Below are positions 1 to 6,297 of a stretch of DNA of 7,911 nucleotides, piece after piece. Every line of letters begins with the position of its first letter. Position 1 is the first letter of the stretch. The stretch is taken from contig CAITIF010000495.1 of assembly GCA_903892365.1 (NCBI GenBank), forward strand, positions 1 to 7,911, in the 5' to 3' direction. Source of the stretch: an uncultured Pirellula sp. Lineage in GTDB: Bacteria; Planctomycetota; Planctomycetia; Pirellulales; Pirellulaceae. The translations under genes were made by a program, and so were the position numbers. Under the pieces are notes generated by a model. It searched no databases and was not told where the DNA came from. It worked only from the letters and a program-made list of their open reading frames with translations.

Positions 1-417
1 CAGAATTCCGTCCTGAACCTTTTCGTCCTTTTGGTTCAGCAATTGGCGATACCAGTGAACTTCGCCATGTCTTCGACCGCGTTCTTTCAAGTCGATGACC
101 TCGGTGATTGCGTAAACTGAATCTCCGACATAGACAGGTCTTGAGAAGCTCCAGCCGCGAATATCCACCAGGGCAGTCGTTGCAACCTTGGGCGCATTGG
201 AGCTAAGTCCAGCTAAAATAGACAGGCCTAGGAGCCCATGCACGATAGGTTTGCCGAAAGGGCCATTGGCTGCAAAATCCGCATCGGTGTGAAGTGGATC
301 ATGGTCGCCCGTTAGCTCCGAAAAATCAGTCAAATCCGATGCGGTGATCGTTCGACGAGGGCTAGTCCACTTTTGACCAATGCCGAGCTCTTCGAACGCA
401 AGTGATTGGTTACTCAT
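1..417 (-). CDS. MaoC-like hot-dog acyl dehydratase / (R)-specific enoyl-CoA hydratase, C-terminus cut by window edge
   Basis: I translated the minus strand from the ATG at 417-415 and found 139 uninterrupted codons running off the left edge; a stop is not reached. Residues 33-49 carry the hydratase-2 signature: F32-S-E-L-T-G-D38-H-D-P-L-H43, followed by A49. The Asp38/His43 pair has the spacing of the catalytic Asp and His of PhaJ-type (R)-enoyl-CoA hydratases. The following G-K-P-I-V-H-G-L-L stretch (55-63) is the usual start of the hot-dog helix. Single-domain MaoC proteins are about 150 residues, so perhaps only 10-20 residues are missing. Family knowledge says such enzymes hydrate trans-2-enoyl-CoA or related thioesters in the cytoplasm; the actual substrate cannot be read here. 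A GAGGAG ribosome-binding site six bases upstream supports the start. It is divergent from the helicase gene, with no evident functional link. Confidence 0.9.
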   Translation of the reverse strand, partial: MSNQSLAFEELGIGQKWTSPRRTITASDLTDFSELTGDHDPLHTDADFAANGPFGKPIVHGLLGLSILAGLSSNAPKVATTALVDIRGWSFSRPVYVGDSVYAITEVIDLKERGRRHGEVHWYRQLLNQKDEKVQDGIL

Positions 418-423
418 ATGATG

Positions 424-429
424 CTCCTC
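424..429 (-). promoter_or_regulatory. Shine-Dalgarno site of the MaoC-like gene
   Basis: The minus strand reads GAGGAG here, with six bases before the ATG at 417. This fixes the start of the hydratase, because no better-placed start lies nearby. Confidence 0.75.
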
Positions 430-490
430 ACCTACGTGTTGGACCATTGCCATTTCGTTGCTTCCCGGCCATCTCCGGGGCTACAAGGTT

Positions 491-514
491 GGTCCGATTC
501 CGTCCGGTCCGATT
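491..514. repeat. Short direct repeat GGTCCGATT x2
   Basis: GGTCCGATT is present at 491-499 and again at 506-514, a 15-base period. It lies 74-97 bases upstream of the hydratase ATG, where a transcription-factor site could sit. No regulator is recognisable, and the match is short enough to be chance. Confidence 0.35.
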
Positions 515-778
515 TTCTGTCTTTTAACATCTTGATGCAAGCCCGCTTCACTTGAAACGCAGCGATCGAGGTCAAATATCGCACAGGATCTCCACACATT
601 TCGAAAACTCAACCCAAACTGCCCAAGGTGACTGCCTTTTCAGATGATCCGATGAAAGCAAGGCTCTTGATCTATAGCGAGCTAGTCAGAGGCGAGCAAT
701 TCTTGGGTGTTTCAATCCAGGGTGGGAAGGTATATCATGCGGTTTCCTTAGCTGAATTCGTTTTTAGTTCCCTTTTTC

Positions 779-783
779 GGAGG
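779..783 (+). promoter_or_regulatory. Possible Shine-Dalgarno site for an upstream helicase start
   Basis: GGAGG lies one base before an ATG at 785, which is out of the helicase frame and meets a stop after 27 codons. It lies eight bases before an in-frame ATC at 792. The annotated-style ATG at 852 has no comparable site: only GAG one base away. It is therefore a candidate initiation signal for the longer helicase reading discussed in the findings. Confidence 0.35.
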
Positions 784-851
784 CATGGAACATCGCTGCG
801 CACGCAATACCCTATCCCTCCCATTTCGACCAACTTCGAAAATGGCTGAGT

Positions 852-2687
852 ATGGAATCGGACGCTGAGCGTCTGAGGATGATGGAGCGTCGCAAGAATC
901 GTTCGCAAGCCAGTGCGGAGTCGCGCGGTGATACTCTTCTTGATCTGGTGATCGAAGACCATCGTACCGGCTTAGGCGGAAGGTACCTTATCACCTTTGT
1001 GAAGCGAAACCGTACGCTGAGTCTGCCTTGGAATCGTTTTCGCGTCGGGTCGCCTGTGGTGGCTTCTCTGGAACCCGATGGAGACGATGTTGGTTATGGT
1101 ATCGTCTGTTCTCGCAACAATGGCTCGGTGGAAGTCGCTTTTGATGAATGGCCAGATGGAGATCGTTTCCGTTTGGATATATCGGCTGACGAGATTACTC
1201 GATCGCGACAACTTACTGCGTTGGCTGCGGTCGGAAATGCTCGAGGTCGATTGGCTTATTTACGCGACATACTGCTGTATGAACGGGAGTCTCGCTTTGA
1301 CGAACCAAAGCCGTTGGACTTGGAAGCAAAGTTCAATGATTCTCAAAAGTCAGCCATCGAATTTGCACTAGCAAGCCGCGACGTTGCCATCATTCACGGC
1401 CCGCCGGGCACAGGCAAGACAACCACTGTTGTCGAACTGATTCGGCAGGCTGCAACGAAAGGGCAGAAGGTCCTTGCGTGTGCACCGAGCAACACAGGGG
1501 TGGATAATCTACTTGAGAAATTGGTCGCGAGCGGCGTTCGAGTGGTTCGGATTGGGCATCCCGCCCGGGTGCAAGAGGATCTTCAGCAACATACCTTAGA
1601 TGCGATTGTAGAGTCGGAACCTGCAACCAAAGTGATTGCTGACATGCTGCGAGAGGCCGATAAGATTGCTCGCAAGGCAGGTAAGTTCACTCGAGCCAAG
1701 CCCGCCCCAGGGGCTCGACATGAGATGCGAAACGAATCGCGACAGCTTCGTGAAGACGCGAAGTTGTACGAACGTCAGATCATTGCGAATGTACTTGATC
1801 GAGCCGAAGTGATTTGCGCTACAACGAACTTCGATCCCGACATCCTGGGTGACAGGCGATTCGATCTTGGAGTCATCGATGAAGCATGCCAGTGCACGGA
1901 ACCGGGAAGCTGGCCTATCCTTTTGCGATCGGAGAGGCTTGTTTTGGCGGGGGATCATTGCCAGTTGCCACCGACAATCCTGGCGAAGGATGCTGCTGCG
2001 GAGGGGTTTGCAGTAAGTATGATGGAACGGTTGGTTCGAGATTTGGGGGACTCGATCACTCGACAGCTTCAAGTGCAGTACCGCATGCATTCCCAAATCA
2101 TGCAGTACTCATCGGATAGTTTTTACAACGGCAGTTTGGTTGCCGCCTCTTCTGTTGCAACGCATCTACTGGCGGATCTTGTCGATCCACCTCATGAAGC
2201 TATCCTGCAGACCCCTGTACTGTTCGTGGATACCGCCGGGGCAAATTATGACGAGGAGCTTGAGCCTGACGGTGAGAGCCGTTGCAATCCCTTGGAAGCG
2301 AAATGGGTCATGCATCAGGTTCGAGAGTTTTGTGCACTTGGCATTCGCCCCGATGATATCGCCGTCATTGCACCCTATGCGGCACAGGTAAGATTACTTA
2401 GGCAGATGTGTCCATTTCGGTCACTGGAAATTGACACAGTGGACGGATTTCAGGGACGGGAAAAAGAGGTCGTGATCATCACGTTGGTCCGTTCCAACCC
2501 GACCTGCGAAATCGGCTTTCTGGCAGACACCCGCCGTATGAACGTTGCAATCACGCGAGCCAAACGAAAGCTGTGTATGATTGGAGACAGTGCGACACTT
2601 TCAACTCATGAGTTTTACGCGAACCTGATAGCTTATACTGAAAGCATCGACAGTTATCGTTCCATTTGGGAGCTCCAGCTAGACTGA
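852..2687 (+). CDS. IGHMBP2-like superfamily 1B DNA/RNA helicase (AAA_11/AAA_12 type)
   Basis: The 611-residue reading from ATG 852 shows all SF1 helicase motifs. A Q-motif-like segment lies around Q165, and Walker A GPPGTGKT is at 183-190. Motif Ia is APSNTGVDNL (211-220), motif II DEACQ 343-347, motif III GDHCQLPPT 367-375, motif IV QYRMHSQI 409-416, motif V DGFQGREKEVV 531-541 and motif VI NVAITRAKRK 564-573. An N-terminal beta-barrel-like segment (TGLGGRYLITF, 39-49) and the C-terminus match the layout of human IGHMBP2 as I remember it, without its R3H and zinc-finger tail. Such enzymes are ATP-driven 5'-3' translocases on RNA or DNA; the bacterial role is not settled. No signal peptide is visible, so it should be cytoplasmic. 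The ATG at 852 is probably internal: in-frame sequence upstream continues the family's N-terminal helix, and 852 lacks a good ribosome-binding site. Confidence 0.93.
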   Translation: MESDAERLRMMERRKNRSQASAESRGDTLLDLVIEDHRTGLGGRYLITFVKRNRTLSLPWNRFRVGSPVVASLEPDGDDVGYGIVCSRNNGSVEVAFDEWPDGDRFRLDISADEITRSRQLTALAAVGNARGRLAYLRDILLYERESRFDEPKPLDLEAKFNDSQKSAIEFALASRDVAIIHGPPGTGKTTTVVELIRQAATKGQKVLACAPSNTGVDNLLEKLVASGVRVVRIGHPARVQEDLQQHTLDAIVESEPATKVIADMLREADKIARKAGKFTRAKPAPGARHEMRNESRQLREDAKLYERQIIANVLDRAEVICATTNFDPDILGDRRFDLGVIDEACQCTEPGSWPILLRSERLVLAGDHCQLPPTILAKDAAAEGFAVSMMERLVRDLGDSITRQLQVQYRMHSQIMQYSSDSFYNGSLVAASSVATHLLADLVDPPHEAILQTPVLFVDTAGANYDEELEPDGESRCNPLEAKWVMHQVREFCALGIRPDDIAVIAPYAAQVRLLRQMCPFRSLEIDTVDGFQGREKEVVIITLVRSNPTCEIGFLADTRRMNVAITRAKRKLCMIGDSATLSTHEFYANLIAYTESIDSYRSIWELQLD

Positions 2688-2688
2688 T

Positions 2689-2717
2689 CCAATCAGGGCT
2701 GGCCCAACCTGGATTGG
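2689..2717 (+). terminator. Stem-loop just after the helicase stop, weak terminator candidate
   Basis: CCAATC-AGG (2689-2697) pairs with CCT-G-GATTGG (2708-2717), giving nine pairs with one bulged G, starting one base after the TGA. No run of T follows, so intrinsic termination is doubtful. It could act with Rho or protect the mRNA 3' end. Confidence 0.3.
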
Positions 2718-2783
2718 CTGGAAAGTTTGTAAGCATCTTTGGGCAAAGTGATCCATTGGGGCGTATTGGAGCTAACGAGTCCG

Positions 2784-2811
2784 GGGCTTCCGGGCAAGTT
2801 GCGCGAAGCCC
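2784..2811. repeat. Inverted repeat GGGCTTC / GAAGCCC upstream of the sulfatase
   Basis: GGGCTTC at 2784-2790 is perfectly complementary to GAAGCCC at 2805-2811, with a 14-base loop. It ends 53 bases before the sulfatase ATG and could be an operator or a leader hairpin. No T-run follows on the plus strand. Confidence 0.35.
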
Positions 2812-2853
2812 GACACTCAAAAATGCAATCGATACCTGAATAGCAACCGAGGC

Positions 2854-2859
2854 AGAGGA
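2854..2859 (+). promoter_or_regulatory. Shine-Dalgarno site of the sulfatase
   Basis: AGAGGA lies five bases before the ATG at 2865. A second in-frame ATG at 2883 has only AGG twelve bases upstream, so the first start is preferred. Confidence 0.7.
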
Positions 2860-2864
2860 TTTTA

Positions 2865-4493
2865 ATGAGGCTTATTTATCGCATGAATCAAACAGCAACT
2901 TTTTTGATGGCGTTGATGTTGGTGCAGGCCATTCGATCCTTTCTGCCTTTGCCCGTTTATGGCTCGGAGCGTCCGAACATTATCTTTGTGTTTTCGGATG
3001 ACCACGCTCGCCACGCGATTTCGTCTTATGGATCGAAGGTGAATCAGACTCCGAACATCGATCGGATCGCTTCTGATGGGGCTCGATTTGCGAACGCATT
3101 TGTGACTAATTCGATCTGTACCCCCAGTCGAGCGACATTGCTGACTGGGCAGTACTCTCATGTGAATGGTGTCCCCGTCTTCAATCGCTTTGACGGAAGT
3201 TTGGACCATGTTGCGAAGCGGCTGGGCGCTGGCGGATATCACACTGGAATGATTGGGAAGTGGCATTTGGGCTCCGACCCCACGGGCTTTGATCGATGGG
3301 TGGTTTTGCCCGGTCAGGGAGCCTACTGGAACCCCGAATTCCTGGTCCCTGGTAAGAAGCTCATTCTTGAAGGGCATTGCACGGATGTGACCACCGAACT
3401 GGGGATCGAGTTTATGGAGACGCGGCCCAAGGATCAGCCATTCTTTATGATGCTTCATTACAAAGCTCCTCATCGCGGTTGGGAGCCTGATCTCAAGAAC
3501 CAAGCGAAGTTTAAGAACCAAGTGATTCCTGAATCGGAAACGCTTTGGGACGATTATGCAACTCGGCCTGCCGCTTTGCCAGAAAATCAACAAACGATAG
3601 CTCGCGATTTGACGAATCGGGACTTGAAGCTGGTTCCTCCGAGCGATTTAAAAGGGCCCGCTTTAAATCGATGGCAAAACACAGTACCGATGGAACTGAC
3701 CGTCGATGGAAAGTTGCTGACCGGCGAGGATCTTATCCGCTGGAAGTACCAACGCTACATGCAGGATTATCTAGCCTGCGTGCAAGGGGTGGATGACGGA
3801 GTTGGCCGAGTTCTTGATTACTTAGAAAAGTCAGATTTGGCAAAAAATACCATTGTGATTTACACCGCCGACAATGGTTGGTATTTGGGCGATCTTGGGA
3901 TGTACGATAAACGCTTTATGTACGAGCCTGGTCTGAGCGTTCCGCTCTTGGCGCGAGGCCCGGGCATTCGTGAGGGAAATGTTCCGTCGCAATTGGTTGC
4001 GAATATCGATTTGGCCCCAACTTTTCTGGCTCTTGCAGGTCTAGATATCCCCGGGTCCATGCAAGGTGAATCGCTGCTGCCCCTGTTGCAGGGCAAGAAT
4101 CCAGAGAACTGGCGAAAGAGCATCTACTACAGGTACTATCACGATCCTGGTCACCATAACACAGCCGCCCATCTTGGCGTGAGGACTGCCACGCATAAGC
4201 TGATTTACTACTGGAAAAAGGATGTTTATGAAATGTACGATCTGGAAAAAGATCCTACCGAGCAAAACAACCTGCTATTCGATCCGACCAAGGCAAAGCA
4301 ACCCGAGGTTACAAAATTGCTTGACGAACTCAAGGGTGAAATAGCAAGGTTGCAGAAGCAGTTTCGAGACGAAGGTCAGTTTGCCGACCAAGAATCGTGG
4401 CCAAAAACCGGCGTGGACGGCCCGTTTCCCGACAAATCGAGCATCGGCAAAAAAACGATATCGGAAGCGATCAGAGCATCGGTCGCAGAGTGA
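2865..4493 (+). CDS. Secreted type I (formylglycine) sulfatase, S1 family with DUF4976-like C-terminus
   Basis: The protein has 542 residues. Residues 1-33 form a Sec signal peptide: basic start, hydrophobic A11-I23 and a likely cleavage near VYG-S34. The fold begins at RPNIIFVFSDD, with metal ligands D45 and D46. C85-T-P-S-R89 is the formylglycine motif, the Cys being converted by a maturase not in this window. GKWHLG (131-136) supplies K132 and H134, HYKAPH (198-203) the next His, TADNG (334-338) D336 and N337, and K349 the last lysine. The YEMYDLEKDPTEQNN stretch (455-469) is the usual C-terminal subdomain. It should hydrolyse sulfate esters of a sulfated glycan in the periplasm or outside. 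The HLGVRT and YDKRFMYE surroundings recall the N-acetylglucosamine-6-sulfatase-like subfamily (S1_11), but the substrate is inference. The usual His after LGE/D is Leu344. The gene lies 177 bases after the helicase and appears to be separate from it. Confidence 0.96.
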   Translation: MRLIYRMNQTATFLMALMLVQAIRSFLPLPVYGSERPNIIFVFSDDHARHAISSYGSKVNQTPNIDRIASDGARFANAFVTNSICTPSRATLLTGQYSHVNGVPVFNRFDGSLDHVAKRLGAGGYHTGMIGKWHLGSDPTGFDRWVVLPGQGAYWNPEFLVPGKKLILEGHCTDVTTELGIEFMETRPKDQPFFMMLHYKAPHRGWEPDLKNQAKFKNQVIPESETLWDDYATRPAALPENQQTIARDLTNRDLKLVPPSDLKGPALNRWQNTVPMELTVDGKLLTGEDLIRWKYQRYMQDYLACVQGVDDGVGRVLDYLEKSDLAKNTIVIYTADNGWYLGDLGMYDKRFMYEPGLSVPLLARGPGIREGNVPSQLVANIDLAPTFLALAGLDIPGSMQGESLLPLLQGKNPENWRKSIYYRYYHDPGHHNTAAHLGVRTATHKLIYYWKKDVYEMYDLEKDPTEQNNLLFDPTKAKQPEVTKLLDELKGEIARLQKQFRDEGQFADQESWPKTGVDGPFPDKSSIGKKTISEAIRASVAE

Positions 4494-4534
4494 TCATCGT
4501 TCAGCCCAAGGGCATAGAATCTTTTACTAGGCGG

Positions 4535-4544
4535 CCGTTAACGG
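4535..4544. promoter_or_regulatory. Perfect 10-bp palindrome CCGTTAACGG, operator candidate
   Basis: The ten bases are self-complementary and end nine bases before the predicted -35 box at 4554, a position typical of an activator or repressor site. No regulator gene is in the window to match it. Confidence 0.35.
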
Positions 4545-4553
4545 GAATGATTG

Positions 4554-4582
4554 TTGCCACCAGAGTTCCCCAGGGATATACT
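4554..4582 (+). promoter_or_regulatory. Sigma70-like promoter of the oxidoreductase gene
   Basis: TTGCCA (4554-4559) and TATACT (4577-4582) each match consensus at five of six positions and are separated by 17 bases. Transcription would start near 4589, leaving a leader of about 117 bases before the ATG at 4706. This is the best promoter in the window. Planctomycete housekeeping promoters are not well mapped, which limits confidence. Confidence 0.55.
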
Positions 4583-4597
4583 GGGCGAGATACGAAG

Positions 4598-4607
4598 ATC
4601 GGCCGAT
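4598..4607. repeat. Perfect palindrome ATCGGCCGAT near the predicted transcription start
   Basis: This ten-base self-complementary site lies about ten bases after the predicted start of transcription. A repressor bound here would block the promoter. Its role is inferred from position only. Confidence 0.35.
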
Positions 4608-4647
4608 AGAACGGTTCGAAGGTCCTCTTCGCTCGCCTTGATCGTCC

Positions 4648-4674
4648 GGTGCACCTTAGCACCCTATTTTGTTT
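4648..4674 (+). terminator. Terminator-like hairpin with T-rich tail in the oxidoreductase leader
   Basis: GGTGC (4648-4652) pairs with GCACC (4659-4663) around the loop acctta. The sequence CTATTTTGTTTGTT follows. The stem is only five pairs, so this is a weak intrinsic terminator. It may end sulfatase transcription or act as an attenuator inside the leader of the next gene. Confidence 0.35.
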
Positions 4675-4694
4675 GTTCCTGTTTCCAAATCAAC

Positions 4695-4700
4695 GAGAAG
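4695..4700 (+). promoter_or_regulatory. Shine-Dalgarno-like site of the oxidoreductase
   Basis: GAGAAG lies five bases before ATG 4706. It favours 4706 over an in-frame GTG at 4649, which falls inside the hairpin and would put 19 residues ahead of the Tat motif. Confidence 0.55.
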
Positions 4701-4705
4701 AATCC

Positions 4706-6184
4706 ATGTCGAGAACAAATCGCCGTAAGTTTATCCAAAACTCATCGGTCATCGGTGCTGGTTATTTTGTAGCCGCAGGCAGTCGTTCTGCCATGAGCAA
4801 TTCTGCCAACGAGAAGCTGAACGTAGCGTGTATTGGTGTCGGCGGAAAGGGAAGCAGCGATTCGAGCAATGCCGCCACGTTCGGAAACGTGATTGCGATG
4901 TGCGATGTCGACCGAGGCACATTGGATGGAAAAGCAGAGTCGGATGCATTTAAGTCTGCTGAGAAGTTCACTGATTATCGTGAATTGTTTGCAAAGCACG
5001 GAAAGAATATCGACATCGTCACGGTCAGCACTCCCGACCATATGCATGCTCCTGTGACTCTGGAAGCCATGCGTCTTGGCATCAGCTGCTACACTCAAAA
5101 GCCTTTGACCCGGACCATTTACGAAGCTCGATTGCTTGCGACGGTCGCAAAAGAAAAAGGCGTTTGCACTCAGATGGGCAATCAAGGTACAGCCCTTGAT
5201 TCTTCCCGTGAAGCCATTGCTCAATTGAAGTCGGGCGTTCTAGGCGCTCTGAAAGAAGTCTATGCATGGTCGAACCGACCCGTATGGGCTCAAGGGCCTG
5301 GCCGTCGCATGGATCTTGCTAAGTTTGCAGAGCAGGCCAAGAAAGAAGATGCGGAAGAAGCAGCAGAAATCATCAAGGAAAAGCAAAAGGAAATCGCGCG
5401 TGGCCTAGAGAAGCTCGATTGGAAGAGCTGGCTTGGGGTTGCTCCAGAACGTGAATTTTGGCCAGGTCTTTATCACAGCTTCGAGCATCGTGGCTGGTGG
5501 GATTTCGGAACAGGCGCTCTGGGTGACATGGCTTGCCATCAGCTAACGGTTCCCTTCGCGTCATGCGGTCTGCGTGACCCGATCTCGGTGGTTGCGAAGA
5601 CCAGTGGGCATGATTTTGATAGCTTCCCAGCAAGCTCGGTGATTAAGTTCGAGTTTCCTGAAACGTCAGAGCGTCCTGCGATTCCATTCTGGTGGTACGA
5701 CCGCAAGGGCAACAAGCCACCGATGGACGTGTTCAAGAAGTGGGGCATTGAAAACGTTGCTGACAGCGGTGTTTTGATTGTTGGTGAGAAGGGTGCTTTC
5801 TATAGCTCCGATGATTATTGCGGCAAGTACGAGCTGAAGGGTGTCAGCAAAGTCAATGTCGACTTTGAACGCGCCGAGGACAAGGGCAATAATGATTTGA
5901 ACAATATGTACGAGCTATTCCGTGCAAAGATGGCCGGCGATCCGATGATCTGCAAGTCAAACTTTATTGAGCGTGCAGGTCCGCTGACAGAAACCATTCT
6001 TCTTGGAAATCTAGCGGTATGGGCCGCGGCCAAGGGTGGCGAAAAGGGTGCCATGGGAGAATGGGGCGAAAAAGTGGAATGGGATGCTAAGAACCTCAAG
6101 GTTACCAACCTGGCTTCTCTGAAAACCCCAGGGGTTGCCGGATTGATCAAGCCCGTTTACGCCAAGGGCTATCGTCTGGATTAG
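4706..6184 (+). CDS. Tat-exported Gfo/Idh/MocA family oxidoreductase
   Basis: I start the protein at ATG 4706 (492 residues), because this puts the twin-arginine signal at the N-terminus: TNRRKFI (4-10), then a mild hydrophobic stretch S13-G25. An NAD(P)-binding Rossmann fold follows, with IGVGGKG (43-49), CDVD (66-69) and STPDHMHAPV (108-117). The active-site EKP of the family appears as QKP (131-133), a form I know from exported members. The C-terminal domain holds WLGVAPEREFWPG (242-254) and WWDFGTGALGDMACHQL (264-280), with H278 a likely active-site residue. Relatives oxidise or reduce sugars and cyclitols, and some act as NAD-dependent glycosidases; the exact substrate here is unknown. 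A charged, probably helical insert lies at about 200-236. It follows the sulfatase by 212 bases, has its own promoter candidate, and ends at a strong terminator. A joint role in sulfated-glycan use is inference. Confidence 0.94.
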   Translation: MSRTNRRKFIQNSSVIGAGYFVAAGSRSAMSNSANEKLNVACIGVGGKGSSDSSNAATFGNVIAMCDVDRGTLDGKAESDAFKSAEKFTDYRELFAKHGKNIDIVTVSTPDHMHAPVTLEAMRLGISCYTQKPLTRTIYEARLLATVAKEKGVCTQMGNQGTALDSSREAIAQLKSGVLGALKEVYAWSNRPVWAQGPGRRMDLAKFAEQAKKEDAEEAAEIIKEKQKEIARGLEKLDWKSWLGVAPEREFWPGLYHSFEHRGWWDFGTGALGDMACHQLTVPFASCGLRDPISVVAKTSGHDFDSFPASSVIKFEFPETSERPAIPFWWYDRKGNKPPMDVFKKWGIENVADSGVLIVGEKGAFYSSDDYCGKYELKGVSKVNVDFERAEDKGNNDLNNMYELFRAKMAGDPMICKSNFIERAGPLTETILLGNLAVWAAAKGGEKGAMGEWGEKVEWDAKNLKVTNLASLKTPGVAGLIKPVYAKGYRLD

Positions 6185-6193
6185 TTTGGGTTT

Positions 6194-6216
6194 CCGTTGG
6201 TTGCACATGCCAACGG
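6194..6216 (+). repeat. Stem-loop 1 after the oxidoreductase gene
   Basis: CCGTTGG (6194-6200) pairs perfectly with CCAACGG (6210-6216) across a nine-base loop, starting nine bases after the stop codon. No T-run follows. It is the first of several hairpins in the 3' untranslated region. Confidence 0.6.
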
Positions 6217-6224
6217 TACACCTT

Positions 6225-6240
6225 CGAACCTTAAAGTTCG
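6225..6240 (+). repeat. Stem-loop 2 after the oxidoreductase gene
   Basis: CGAAC (6225-6229) pairs with GTTCG (6236-6240) around the loop cttaaa. It is short, but lies neatly between stem-loop 1 and the terminator. Confidence 0.45.
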
Positions 6241-6258
6241 CGTAAAAAACGCATTGAT

Positions 6259-6297
6259 TGCATTCCGTCTGGCAAACCCAGGCGGAATGCATTTTTT
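6259..6297 (+). terminator. Strong intrinsic terminator of the oxidoreductase transcript
   Basis: Left arm 6259-6272 and right arm 6278-6291 form 14 continuous pairs, including one G-U, with the five-base loop caaac. Six T residues follow directly (6292-6297). This is a textbook Rho-independent terminator and closes the transcription unit 75 bases after the stop codon. Confidence 0.9.

Larger units (their letters stand above)
418..791. other. Divergent intergenic region between the hydratase and the helicase
   Basis: This gap should hold the promoters of both divergent genes, but I found no convincing -35/-10 pair on either strand. A nine-base direct repeat, GGTCCGATT, occurs at 491-499 and 506-514. 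A GTG-initiated open frame at 628-849 has no ribosome-binding site, shows no recognisable domain, and overlaps the likely helicase N-terminus in another frame, so I do not call it a gene. Confidence 0.5.
4494..4705 (+). other. Regulatory gap between sulfatase and oxidoreductase
   Basis: No coding signal is seen in these 212 bases beyond reading-frame shadows. The gap contains, in order, the palindrome CCGTTAACGG, a sigma70-like promoter, the palindrome ATCGGCCGAT, the short hairpin CGAAG-gtcct-CTTCG (4617-4631), and the hairpin GGTGC-acctta-GCACC followed by a T-rich stretch. This density of dyads suggests that the downstream gene is regulated on its own. Confidence 0.55.

Noticed and set aside
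552..580. TTGAAA with an AT-rich stretch as a helicase promoter
   Set aside because: The best -10 match at acceptable spacing (AAATAT or AATATC) fits only three of six consensus positions, which chance explains.
628..849. GTG-initiated 73-residue open frame upstream of the helicase
   Set aside because: It has no ribosome-binding site and no recognisable motif, and its end overlaps sequence that fits the helicase N-terminus in another frame.
785..868. 27-codon frame from ATG 785 with GGAGG one base upstream
   Set aside because: The ribosome-binding site is too close to the ATG, and the peptide has no recognisable feature. It matters only as an alternative explanation for the helicase start.
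1596..2096. 166-codon antisense open frame opposite the helicase core
   Set aside because: It is opposite the conserved helicase motifs II-IV, with no ribosome-binding site or family resemblance.
2862..3593. 243-codon antisense open frame opposite the sulfatase N-terminal half
   Set aside because: It lies wholly opposite highly conserved sulfatase motifs and its translation is basic and low in structure, as expected of a reverse-strand shadow.
4649..4705. GTG start giving the oxidoreductase 19 extra residues
   Set aside because: The GTG sits inside a hairpin without a ribosome-binding site, and the extension would bury the twin-arginine signal that begins at ATG 4706.
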